Of a stretch of 64,000 nucleotides of DNA, positions 48,873 through 60,277 are shown in pieces. The translations under genes and the position numbers were made by a program. This stretch comes from Panulirus ornatus (Eukaryota; Arthropoda; Malacostraca; Decapoda; Palinuridae): the NCBI RefSeq assembly GCF_036320965.1, contig NC_092261.1:12634697-12698696 (forward strand). The letters are read 5' to 3'. Position 1 is the first letter of the stretch; every line of letters begins with the position of its first letter. The notes below the pieces were generated by a model. The model worked only from the letters and a program-made list of their open reading frames with translations. It was not told the origin of the DNA and did not search any database.

Positions 48873-49807
48873 CAATATCCTAACTCTGAAAAGTATGTAT
48901 GTACCATTCACTAATGTATCTACCGTTAGTGCTTCATACATGGCGTTCTCTCCTCCTTTTCCCCACTTTAGTCCAAGGGAAATATAGCTTTTAATGTCTC
49001 ATTCAAGAACCGTATGACTGACTTCCAATGTCTCGTCACCCCTGGATTTCGAGGATCAGTTATCGATATGAAGATGAATACTGAGGTTATGATCTTTGAT
49101 ACTAAACCCCGATGTTTAGAGTCCAAAATGCGACACCGCCACACGGTTCGCACATAACAGCTCGTCAAACTCTTCAGTCTCCCGTTCGACCGGAGTTAAG
49201 AGCCTGATATATTAGCGGAGGTAGTTACTGCTGTCCATTTTGCTTCTCGTGATGAACCCCATGTCATATTCAGCGTTGTCCTGAAGCCCTACGCAAATGG
49301 CGCATTTACCAGGCGCAGAGAGGTTTCTACTCTTCATAAAAGCGTTTTAAACCTTATGGTTACGTACTGAATCATACTCGCTGGAAATCCTTATTTTTCA
49401 CTCCATATTCATTCAATATTCACTTTCTCGCATAAAGAATCAGTTCACCATCTACCCATCACCATCCCCTAGACCATCACCGTCTGTAATCTCATCTTTC
49501 TTTGCACTATTCGAAGGCTTATATTTCCCCATTTTCTCTTTTCTTTTTTTCCTTCTCACTACAATGATTCATCCACGACCCCAACCAACAATTCTCTTTA
49601 CCCTGCCGTTCCTCACGCCTCGTCATTCCAGCCACACAGACAGAGGAAGCTGCCAGGGTCTGTTTTTATTACCTTCATCAAAAAAAAATTTTTCAGCCTC
49701 GTTTGCTATTTACTTCCTTAATTAAATTTCTTTTTACAGTTATTGCAGTTTCAAAGGATGCTAGACATTAGTGTGAGAGTAGTCTTCATTTCTTTGTCTA
49801 TATGCGT

Positions 49808-49808
<1 letters not shown>
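48870..49808. other. Unannotated spacer
   Basis: Mixed sequence with A- and T-rich runs near 49540 and 49680. No gene recognised. Confidence 0.4.
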
Positions 49809-49876
<68 letters not shown>

Positions 49877-50012
49877 CATTCGCCATTCCCTGTGTTAGTA
49901 ACGGTTGCGTCAAAAATAGATGATTGAGCCTCAGAGGAAAAAAAATCCTCCCTTGGCCCGTGTCTCTGTTCCTTCTTTTTGGAAAAGTAAAACAGGAGGC
50001 TCGGGGGATTTC
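49809..50012 (-). mobile_element. Short interspersed repeat (family B, copy 3, inverted) with AT tail
   Basis: On the minus strand: GGAAATCCCCC, TCCAAAAAGAAGGAACAGAG, GGGCCAAGGGAGGAT, a GCTACCTTGCTAACGCGG-like block (decayed), then ATGGCGAATGTATGTATATA, followed by (AT)n at 49809-49871. Orientation and tail confirm that the AT run sits at the 3' end of the family. Confidence 0.82.
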
Positions 50013-50066
50013 CTTAAGACCGTTGGAAAAGATAAAACTGATGTGCACTTCAGAGGAAGAACTGTG

Positions 50067-50157
50067 AGGAATGTCACTACGTCTATAGAAACTGTGAGGA
50101 ATGTCACTACGTCTATAGAAACTGTGAGGAATGTCACTACGTCTATAGAAACAATGA
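50067..50157. repeat. 30-bp tandem repeat, 3 copies
   Basis: Three perfect copies of ACTGTGAGGAATGTCACTAC plus GTCTATAGAA. Confidence 0.96.
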
Positions 50158-50702
50158 CTGACGGAGGATGATTCAAGGCCTGGCGGGTTAAGAGAGGCGT
50201 TGGGACAGGCGACCGCCCGTCAGCCAGCCTAGCTAGCCAGCCACGGCCCTAGCAAGCTCGACAATGAAAGGATGGCGAACAAATGTCGAGGGGGAAAGAT
50301 TACTGAGAATGATGGCCATTATGAGAGAAGTTCTGCGATACAAGAGCGAGGTTAAATCTGGCTCTGAAAGAGCGATCTTTGACATCAACTTACGAGTGTA
50401 AGAGAATGTTTCTATGAGGTTTCTGACAAAGAAAAGGAACGCTTTGGCAGAAAGTTGAGGACGCAGTCGGTAATCTGACAAGGTCTCATTACCCTGTGGG
50501 AAAATGTGTCTTTCGAGTCTCAAACGCGGATGACAGTGGTCGACACAATGTCTGGGTACGAAAATTAAACATCCAGGAAGTCATTCCTGAATTTTGGGAA
50601 ATGCTGAAGAATTTTATCGAGTGTGGAAATAACATGCATCGGTACAACACAACCTAGAATTTGGCTAAGTTACGGAGTGTTTAGGATACTTAGAACGAAG
50701 AA

Positions 50703-50704
<2 letters not shown>
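50158..50704. other. Unannotated spacer
   Basis: Mixed sequence; no gene or element recognised. Confidence 0.4.

Positions 50705-50778
<74 letters not shown>
50705..50778. repeat. (AT)n microsatellite
   Basis: About 74 bp of AT. Confidence 0.97.
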
Positions 50779-50784
<6 letters not shown>

Positions 50785-51106
50785 TTACGTGTATTTAAGG
50801 AGATTATGAAGATTGAGAAAATCAAACTGAACTCGGGCATATGACTAATACATGACAGTTGGCGATCACTCGTCTCTACTCATCCTCATAGGAGGAAAGA
50901 ATTTGACGAGCCAACTAGAACAAAAAACCCTGACTACCAAGGATGAAGGATTTCTCTAAGGCAGAACCCTCTACTTCCAACCTCCTATCAGATCTGATAA
51001 GGCTTCGAAAGCCTCAATTCTTTTCAAGCCCTTCATCATGTTCTCCTATATCACCGCGTCAAGAGACGCTGAGAGACTCAAGAATGAGGAAACGTATAAG
51101 GACAGA

Positions 51107-51107
<1 letters not shown>

Positions 51108-51142
<35 letters not shown>
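51108..51142. repeat. (AC)n microsatellite
   Basis: About 34 bp of AC. Confidence 0.97.
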
Positions 51143-51145
<3 letters not shown>

Positions 51146-51562
51146 TGACTGTATATAATGTATATACAATATACATCTACACTAGTGCCACTTTTACGGG
51201 TATGTTCCACTACCTACTCACTGCTGAAGTTATCGAGTGGTCTCGCATCTGCTGTTATTTACCACATCTGGGAGGAAGGAAGCCATGAGCTCAGTCGATC
51301 TACCTTAAACCCTACGGGCTTTGGCACATCACCACACCCCCATAGCAGAGACATGATGGCTATTGAGATTCACGTTCTTCATCTCTTTAGATTTCTCGCT
51401 AAACCGATGGAGCTAGGGTACCCGCCATCAGCACCTGCCGGTTCCTCCCAAAGACCTGACTGTATAGGAACGCCACAATATAGTCGGTGGTGCATGATGG
51501 TCTGCCAACCTGTTACTAAAATGGGATGGCTGACGTGAATTTCATAAATACCCAAGTAACAC

Positions 51563-51570
<8 letters not shown>
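51143..51570. other. Unannotated spacer
   Basis: A plus-strand frame of 126 codons at 51158-51538 has balanced composition but no recognised domain. It is not called as a gene. Confidence 0.35.

Positions 51571-51630
<60 letters not shown>
51570..51630. repeat. (CT)n microsatellite
   Basis: About 60 bp of CT. Confidence 0.98.
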
Positions 51631-51634
<4 letters not shown>

Positions 51635-52164
51635 CAACTCAAAGCGAGAAAAAAAAACATCCAACGTTTCAATGAAGAAAGTTTTCTGTGTAACCGTGTC
51701 TGTAAATAATGGCTGAAGGTTTTGACAAACAAAACATGGCACATTTTCGAGGACTGCCCAGTCTTTGAAACGCGCTTCTTCATCGCTGGTAAAGCAAGTG
51801 CTTGTGGAGTTAAATTCCAATGCATTACAAAAGAAAATCTGTTATAAGATGATCATACACGTGCTGAAGATGATCTTTTTACTGGTATCAGACGATGAAC
51901 ACTTTAAAAAAAGAAGTACTAGATAAACTAGTCTTGTTCACTAGTGGTACAGCAGATTGTGTTAACACCCAAAGCGGTTTTTCGGGATGATTGCTTTGTC
52001 GAGGGCAGTCAAAGCTTGCAAAGAGCTTACCAGATGGGGCTGTAAGTCAAAGCCTATGTGAGGTTGCAGATGTTGAGAACTAAATTTGATCTGCAACATA
52101 AATATTCTGCTGCGGTGTGGGATAATATATATGTGAATATATTGGTGTACATACGTATATCATT
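51631..52164. other. Unannotated spacer
   Basis: Mixed sequence; no gene or element recognised. Confidence 0.4.
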
Positions 52165-52192
52165 GTGTGTGTTTGTGTTCGTGTGTGTGTGT

Positions 52193-52290
<98 letters not shown>
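52165..52290. repeat. Interrupted (TG)n microsatellite
   Basis: About 125 bp of TG with TTCG and TTATGTT interruptions. Confidence 0.97.
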
Positions 52291-52291
<1 letters not shown>

Positions 52292-52858
52292 ATCATTTCT
52301 GTGTTAAGGAAAAAGAGTTCTCATTCTCGAGTTGCTCCGTCTCGTGACTTTTTATATGTACCATGTCTTTTCTCTTCTGTGTACAAACGCATATACACAC
52401 CAATCTACACCAGGTACTACTCATTCATCGACCAGCCCCAAGGTTGGAGGAGGATGAACAGCTGGGTTGTCTGTGGTCCCAAATATGAATTGATATTCTT
52501 ATTATCTACAAAATATTTCAAAAACAGATGTGTCCAATTGCTAATTATTTTCTCAACCTAAAAGCATTTGCCCATGTAGCCAGAGAGCAGAATTGATCGG
52601 ATAATACAGAGGGTGTTGAGATAAATCACTAAGAACAGAAGACACACAAAAAGCCTTCTCCAGTTAAATCACGAAACACAAGATCGTAAACGTTTAACTT
52701 ATTGCACTTCATTCATGGAACACGAAAGTGCTCGCTACGTGCAAAAGGAATACACTATCTATTCCTAGAACAAGACATACAAGTAAGCTACGCTGCAAAC
52801 TATCTAGAAAGTATACGTGTATGATGAACATGTAAACTAGAAAATGAATCAAGCTTAC

Positions 52859-52954
52859 TGTTTGTAGACGATCATTGAACTTCAGGACACCAAGAATCAC
52901 CTGCTGGTCAGTTGGATCCAGAATGTCCTCGAGGAGCTTCGGGTCCGGTCAACC
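52859..52954 (-). other. Candidate exon or pseudo-exon (96 nt) with splice signals
   Basis: On the minus strand a T-rich tract ending TTTTGTTTTCCCACAG precedes 96 nt that end at a good donor, ACA|GTAAGC. One frame reads PDPKLLEDILDPTDQQVI then LGVLKFNDRLQT, with protein-like composition and codon choice. That frame has a TGA as its second codon, and the other two frames also have stops. It is either a decayed exon or a chance arrangement. The protein is not recognised. Confidence 0.3.
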
Positions 52955-53985
<1,031 letters not shown>

Positions 53986-54099
53986 CATCCACGACGAGAT
54001 TTCTGCCATGACGGGTTGCTAGCACGAAGTGCAGAAAGCACATACCTTCTTTTACGTTGGAGGTTCCAGGCACGGACGAAAATCCAGGTCGAGTCTGGA

Positions 54100-54880
54100 C
54101 CTTGAGAGAATATGAAAAAGTGGTTAAAGGGAGTGAGAAAACAGAAGAGATGAGGAGAGCATTTTGAGAGTTTTGGAGGAAGTGGAAGATCCGCCTTTTG
54201 AAAAGGGACAGGTTGCGAAAGACGTGAGGAGGTAAAAGAATTCCAAAGCTTCGCAGAGTAAGGAAAGAAGCAGATACCACATGGGCCCACCCTTGCGTTG
54301 CCAACGACCGGACAGTACTCATATAGAACTTTGAGATTCCAAATATCACACAGTCTCTCTCTTGTGGTAGAGGTATATAAAGCAACCAGTTCTCGAGAGC
54401 AAAAACCGGAGTAATATCTACATAAGAGAGACTTCTGCTATGGAACTGCCAGAGAGGAAGCAGGGACCAGAGAGGAGCAGGAAACCCAAAGGAAGGGAAT
54501 TACGAAAGTGAAAAAATTTGTGTCGAGAGTTATGATAAAAGTTTCCCTAAAGATCATTGAAAGGGAGGAACAGAGGCGAATCACAAAGATCACCAGTAGA
54601 CCTAACACAGCAGAATCTGTACTGGTGGTAGGAGAGAAAGGAAGAGTAATCTAAGTGTGTGTGAAGATGAGAGCTAAGGAGAATTTCAAAGACTTCGGAG
54701 ACAGCATAAATGAGAGCAGTGGGACGATAGTTGGAGAGGTTAAAGAGGTCTTCTCTCATAGGAATGGTCTGCGCCAATGCTGCCAAGAGGAAGATGATGT
54801 CTGGTTTATTAGACAGAGATGAAGCAGGCGAGAAAGGGCCGGAGCTAAGTCACACCCTTGAGGACTTGAAAAGGCATGCC
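54100..54880 (-). pseudogene. LINE pseudogene with internal RT deletion
   Basis: Minus-strand segments in order: QGCDLAPALSRLLHLCL, SSSWQHW, then IPMREDLFNLSNYRPTAL, SEVFEILLSSHL and HQYRFCCVRSTGDL (RT fingers). A FLPFNDL follows directly that corresponds to the FLLFINDL near motif C. Further on comes a C-terminal zone with SAKLWNSFTSSRL and FKRRIFHFLQ. Motif A and the intervening palm (about 100 residues) are missing, so the copy has an internal deletion plus stops and frameshifts. It ends near the GA tract. It is about 0.45 kb from the VCP pseudogene on the same strand. Confidence 0.87.
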
Positions 54881-54930
54881 ATATGGGCTCTACTCTACGC
54901 CTTGACCTTCTTGTAAGCACCCTCAATATA

Positions 54931-54931
54931 C

Positions 54932-54994
<63 letters not shown>
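54931..54994. repeat. (AC)n microsatellite
   Basis: About 64 bp of AC at the 5' edge (minus sense) of the LINE relic. Confidence 0.98.
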
Positions 54995-54999
<5 letters not shown>

Positions 55000-55329
55000 T
55001 CTTGCCCCCTCCTCTCTCTCTCCCTCTCTCTGCTTGTTGCGTGTGGTAAGCAGCCACCGATGAGGATGGTATATTACCGGCACCACACTTCGGGCACCAC
55101 ACCTCGGGTATATGTGGAGGGTCAGTGATGGCTGCGAAGTGAGCAGTCACTTCAGTGACAGTCAAGTGTCACGCCTTTAGCCCAGGTAACCGTCTTTTCT
55201 TTCTGTCTCGCTCACACTTTCAGTCCACAACGATACAAATCTCTTCATCTCATACATACAACTTGACAACAAGTAACTCGTTCATCGTAACTCTATATTT
55301 ACATGCGTAACTGCTCATCTTGCTGGATA
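54995..55329. other. Unannotated spacer between LINE relic and VCP pseudogene
   Basis: Mixed sequence; a C/T-rich patch at 55010-55032. If the VCP relic is a retrocopy this interval should hold its 3' end, but no poly-A or coding match is clear here. Confidence 0.4.
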
Positions 55330-56205
55330 TCTGCTTCACGGGCCTCACTAATTACCACTATCCAATCTCATGGGCAAATTTCCGTCATATTAGCAAAAGC
55401 AAAGCCATAAATCACTAAAGATTGGGTATGCGCTGGGATAATCCCTCAGGATCTGTGTGCTCGAGATATACGCTGAGATAATCTCTCAGGTTCTGTACCA
55501 AAGATATTTCACCTAGGAGAGGAGTGCCACTTCCAGAATGGCTGGGTCGGTGATATCAGGTGTATGGGCGGCGGCACCAGTGATAAAGACATTCTGCTAG
55601 AGTTCCATTACACCCGTTCCTGTTAGCAAGTCATTACTGAAACGAACCAGCATCGTCCCCAGCATCACCCCCTGCGGAACGTACCCCTCCCGCCTGGAGA
55701 TGATATCCAACTCAAGGGGCAAAAATATATTACACAAGGAGCAGAAGTACCACTGTTATTGGACACCACATTAGTTTCCGATTCACCCAACCACATAGTG
55801 AGCAACTGGAGAACCCTCCATGAAACTGAAGTTGGCCTGGTATTCATCTGCGAAGTCCTTCGTTAGCAGGTTCTTACCACTCTCAGGAGAGGACCATGGG
55901 AGAGGACACCTTTTGCTTGGAAGTCATGTCAAACTTGTAGGAATTTCTCAGAGTGCCTTGGCAGGATACTGGACAAGTTCCTGCGCCACTGTCTTAACTT
56001 CTTCTAATCCACCAATGTCGTTGTAAGTAATGCTGGGTTCCTCCACTCCATTTCCCGGGAGAGCCAACTGGATATACTTAGACCCATCGTAAACTTAAGC
56101 TTCTCCGGAACATCTAGACTTTATTTATCGTTTTTTCCCCCATCCCCGTCACGTGGGAACCCAGTACCTCTGCATCGCTCCTGATATCAATACCTCGAAG
56201 GCACG
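55330..56205 (-). pseudogene. TER94: Processed pseudogene of VCP/p97 (TER94), second AAA domain
   Basis: The minus strand reads collinearly with the p97/VCP region from the end of the D1-D2 linker through most of D2. Segments: SDAEVLGSHVT; VEEPSITYNDIGGLEEVK with QELVQYP; a Walker A relic SSPESGKNLLTKDFADE (intact families have GPPGCGKT); YQANFSFMEG; LLTMWLGESETNV; APCVIYFCPLSW, where the Walker B DE pair is lost; VPQGVMLGTML (LTEMDG zone); NVFITGAAAHTPDITDPAIL (sensor region); and GFAFANMTEIC. Frames shift and stops occur throughout. No intron interrupts the match, which fits a retrocopy. VCP is a hexameric ubiquitin-selective unfoldase, but this copy cannot make one. Confidence 0.92.
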
Positions 56206-56467
56206 AGATGGTAGCCTTTGAACTAAGCTCCGTACTCACCCCCAAGATATTTGAAAACAATGTAGCTACCTGTGGCAGAGAATTCATCCAACCGCCCTAC
56301 TCCAGTTGACCTCATTGGACAACACCGTGTACCTAACGAAGCCTTTGTGAGTGTGGGTGTGGTGTTATCACTGGAGGACTTGTGACAATGTCACTGATAC
56401 CAGGTGTCAACTTCTTAACCAAAACACCTAAATCCAGAGTCATAAGAACCCGGTTGATGTGGCAACA
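56206..56467. other. Unannotated flank of the VCP pseudogene
   Basis: Any further homology to the D1 domain is too decayed to claim by eye. No other feature seen. Confidence 0.4.
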
Positions 56468-56470
56468 GCT

Positions 56471-56502
<32 letters not shown>

Positions 56503-56516
56503 TACAACAACAACAA
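56468..56516. repeat. (CAA)n triplet tract
   Basis: About 45 bp of CAA with one TTA interruption; it gives a poly-Gln stretch in a 100-codon plus frame that has no other support. Confidence 0.95.
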
Positions 56517-58155
56517 TATCACAACATCAGCAACAGGCTACTGATGTTGTCAGCATATAAAAAAGAATTCATTGCTCTCAGCCACTCTGATACGATAAGT
56601 AAACCATTTCTTCTTATTCCGTTACAGTGGCATCAATTTCATTTACGGAAAAAAGAATACCAGAAAATTTCTTTCCCTACTTGATCGAATATATTCTAAC
56701 GACTTCTCCAAGACCCAGATGCTCATCTTAAAGCCATTCATCGGAAACAAAGCAAGCCCGCGTCTGAGCGGTAGTACCGCGGGTGGACCTAGTCTCTCTT
56801 GCACCTGTTGCGCCACACACCAGACCATTCTGTCTTGTGGGTTTGACATCGATGACTTTAAGGAGTAACGAACGGCTGGCCACAGAGGGCGAGCGACCGC
56901 GCCGTCTGTTGACACCCCCAGCGGCTGGTGGTGTTCTGTAATGGTTAGATGAGATCATGGCTTCGTATGCTGGCTCTCTTAACCGCTGCTGGTCTGTCCT
57001 CTTGTGTTAGACTAATACGCTTGCTTGTTCTGTGGCTGCAAGGCTGTCTGCTTGCCTGGGGATATGGCTGTCTGTCGAGGGAGAGGTTTTTTCCCTCACT
57101 TATCCTAGCCACAAGATCCGTGTGAGATCTTTCAGTAGAGTCTACCTTTGTCTCTCAGAATACAGCACAGTTCCCGAGTTTAAACCCTGGGAAGCCACTA
57201 CGTTCCAGAAATCGTCTGTCACTACACTCGATCAATGCTTCGGCAGTAACATTCCAGAGGTAAGTGACACATTCAGGCTATCGATCATTCGATCAATACA
57301 GTTGGTTTAGTATCAATCCACAGTACATGTTTCCCACCGGATGACCAATCAAAGGAATGAATATTTGCTTAATGTCATGACGGATACAGTCTGCTCCAAC
57401 CTGACCAGTGCGTTGGAGCAATCATGTGGCTACTGCATGACCAGTGTCTTTTTGCCCTTGCTTCAGCTGAAGATTCTACCAAAAATTATCAAAAAAAAAA
57501 AAAGAAGTAAAATCTCAGAGAATCACTCGATCAATACATTTCAAGTTACCACTTGAAGAATCCACTTCAGCAAATACTGAACAACACGAGTGATAACCCA
57601 GTTCGGTCAAACATCTTAAACAGTTATTTGATCAATGACCGGAGTCAGCGAGAGCAATATTTACCAGCGACTGGTGGACAATGTTCTCCATACATGATAA
57701 CACAGACACCTTTACATTATACCTTTGTCTACCTCTGGAATCACAGCTTTAACAGAGTCCTCTGGCTTCCCAGTGTGGCTTTAGATTCTAGTCTTATCAC
57801 AGATATGGTCTTCAAAGTCCTCTATTTTTCCTACAGTTCGTTGTACCCCTCGGTTAATCATCCCCTGCCCAATTAATTCAGCTCTGTGGAAGAGGGGAGG
57901 ATAGGGGTCTCCAGAATGGTCTATCTCCATATTTCAGGTCACCGACACTGAACCCATGTATGCAGAGCACTTTACATATTTCCTGAAACATTTCTCTGTG
58001 TCGTTTTGCTTTGTTAGATCGCTGTAGTGACCCAGAGCACCTTATTTCCTTCTCAGCTTTCTTCCATCTTCCGGCCTCTAGTGAACGTATAACTTGCATC
58101 TTGCGCGTTCACGTTGTTATATCTTTTTCGTTTTTGGTCAGGAAGAATAATGCTG
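56517..58155. other. Unannotated spacer with a weak exon-like stretch
   Basis: At 57108-57259 a CCCTCACTTATCCTAG acceptor-like site is followed by an open stretch of about 50 codons ending at CCAGAG|GTAAGT, a strong donor. The peptide (PEFKPWEATTFQKSS...) is not recognised. No other coding signal. Confidence 0.25.
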
Positions 58156-58159
58156 GCCA

Positions 58160-58312
58160 GTAATACAAAAATGGAGTGGCGAGTAAGACTGAGCAAGGTG
58201 GCCAGTAAGACTGAGCAGGGTGGCCAGTGGCCAGCAAGACTTGAGCAGGATGGCCAACAAGACTTGAACAGGGTGGCCAGCAAGACGAGCAGGGTGGCCA
58301 AGAAGACTGTGA
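58160..58312. repeat. Decayed minisatellite of 21-24 bp, GGTGGCCAGCAAGACTGAGCA
   Basis: About 6-7 imperfect copies based on GGTGGCCAGCAAGACTGAGC. Confidence 0.88.
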
Positions 58313-58551
58313 ACAAGGACGACGAAGGTGGACACAAAAAAAAAGTGGCACTCAGCTACTTCACCTTAGTCAACAGCAGCTCATTGTCTGACACCTCCAA
58401 GCTGGAAGACAGCCACAACCCTCCTCTCCTCTGTGATTCGCTTACGGTAACTCACAGAAAGCCAGACGGTAACTCATAGAACACCAGACATGTGATTAAC
58501 GATTATGGATGGCTGGCAGTAACTCAGGGACCACCACAGACAACAGCAAAA

Positions 58552-58577
58552 GCATCATCATCATCATCATCATCATT
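58552..58577. repeat. (CAT)n triplet tract
   Basis: Eight CAT triplets. Confidence 0.95.
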
Positions 58578-59699
58578 TCCAGCATCAATTGTAACATCCA
58601 ACAGAACTAGATGCTGTAACAATAGCTCCCAGTAACAGCATACGATACATACCAATAGTTCCTACAGCCAATGTAATAACTACAGTCGCTGTTAACCATC
58701 ACCTATGAAAGCAGTGACCATTGTAGCATCAGTATTATGCACCATGAACATGAGTACTATTGGCAACAGGTGCCCAGGCCACTCGCATATGGAGTCTGTC
58801 ACAAGCTTGGAGGATGGGAGAAGGACAATATGGCATCAACTGCAGTAGAGAAGGTGTTAGTACACTTACCCTCTACGATCAAGGTAACAGCTGGGCGAAA
58901 TATGGCAAGATGACGGAGAGACGTTTAAAAAGAAAGGGAAATATTGGGTCTCACGTCTCTCCATGCATCATATGCTCGAACAAACCAACAAGGTGGAACT
59001 GGATGGTTCCATGGAGCTCCACTGTACGATGCGGAAAAGAACAGAGAATACACACACACAAAAAGCAGGGTACTAAACAGAAATCATTCTGCCTGTGTTT
59101 TTGGAAAGAGAAAACGTGGCAAGTCGGTAATAACAGAATTCAAGAATTGACAGATTCAGTGCCCAAGGGAAGTGGAAACTTCACTGATAGACAATGTAGG
59201 GCTTTCTGTGTGTTATTCCCATTTTGTTTTCTTTACGTGTATGAAAAGAGGTTTTAGTGGGAGAAAAAAATTTGGAGATTCCTTGGATGTGAGGGAAAAA
59301 AAAGGCCTATGAAATACTTAACAAAGTTTTGTTATAGATGTCTTTTTTGGGGGGAGGGGCGCTGCGCTGAGAACGATTCCACCAAAGGTGGCGAATAGGA
59401 AATAGTTGAAGTGGTTCACAGGGGAAGTGGAGGATCGAGTCCTTTAATATCCCAGCTTGGGGGAATCAGGGATGTCATGTAGAGCATGGATGTTTAATGC
59501 CGACATAGCAGTGGGGAGAGAGGGAGGTGGTGATGGGTTATAAAAGTGAAAATGAAAGTCGTATGAAACTTGGAGGAAGGGACGAGAGAGAGAGACTTGC
59601 TCCACTCCTGTAGTCTGACGACAGTGAGGGTGTCACACTGATGACGGGTGAGTGAGCATCTCTCATGATAAGACTTAAATTCAGGCTGAAAGCGTTGCA
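58578..59699. other. Unannotated spacer
   Basis: The 165-codon plus frame at 58760-59257 is the longest here not made of simple repeats. It has no recognised domain, repeated family or splice context, and its composition looks random. It is not called as a gene. Confidence 0.35.
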
Positions 59700-59905
59700 T
59701 GAGCGGGGTCCTGTATAAAGGTCAGGTGCTGCTGGGGTGAGGAGGGGTGGAGGAGGGAGGTCCTATATAAAGGTCAGGTGCTTGGGGTGAGGAGGGTGGG
59801 GTCCTATATATAGGTCAGGTGCTGCTCTGGTGAGGAGGGGTCCTATGTAAGGGTCAGGTGGTGCGTGCGTGGGGTGGTCCTATGTAAGGGTCGAGCCCTA
59901 TCTGT
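59700..59905. repeat. Decayed tandem repeat around GGTCCTATATAAAGGTCAGG
   Basis: Five irregular copies of GGTCCTATATAAAGGTCAGG followed by TGCTGGGGTGAGGAGGG, spaced about 40-55 bp. TATATAA inside a GC-rich context resembles a TATA box but is part of the repeat. Confidence 0.8.
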
Positions 59906-60221
59906 TGAGTGGGAAGGCATCATCAAGGTATTAGATAAGGCTGATTATGCCCCCCTCCCCCCCAAAGAAAAAAAAAAAAGAGAAATTGCTGAAAAAATAT
60001 TAGCGGAATAAGACACTGGTTCACACGCGTTAAAATGACACAGGAAGGATCAAGTTTTGGGAATATCTTTTAGTGACATTCGAGACAGAGAAAGACTATA
60101 ACGTAACACAGCTCGAGTTCGCATTCATGCACGACGGGTGTGAAAAACAGTGGCTTGTATATGCCATGGTAACCCCTTGAAGTGGAACGAAAACGCCATA
60201 GACTTATATCGGTTCCCTGTC

Positions 60222-60277
60222 TGTTTGTCTACTTGTCTGTCTGTCTGTCTGTCTGTCTGTTTCTCTGTCTGTCTCTA
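60222..60277. repeat. (CTGT)n microsatellite
   Basis: About 50 bp of CTGT tetranucleotides with one TTCT interruption. Confidence 0.95.

Noticed and set aside
54060..54385. Minus-strand 164- and 182-codon ORFs as an intact gene
   Set aside because: They are two frames of the C-terminal zone of a LINE RT fused to the translation of a GA microsatellite.
55665..56100. A functional AAA ATPase gene
   Set aside because: The VCP-like frame has stops and frameshifts, and both Walker A and Walker B residues are lost.
56382..56684. Poly-Gln ORF as a transcription-factor exon
   Set aside because: The Gln run is a CAA microsatellite and the flanking residues have no recognised motif.
58760..59257. 165-codon plus-strand ORF as a gene
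   Set aside because: No recognisable domain, no splice or start context, random-like composition; a frame this long is expected by chance in 64 kb.
59760..59830. TATATAA motifs as promoters
   Set aside because: They recur as part of a decayed tandem repeat with no downstream gene.
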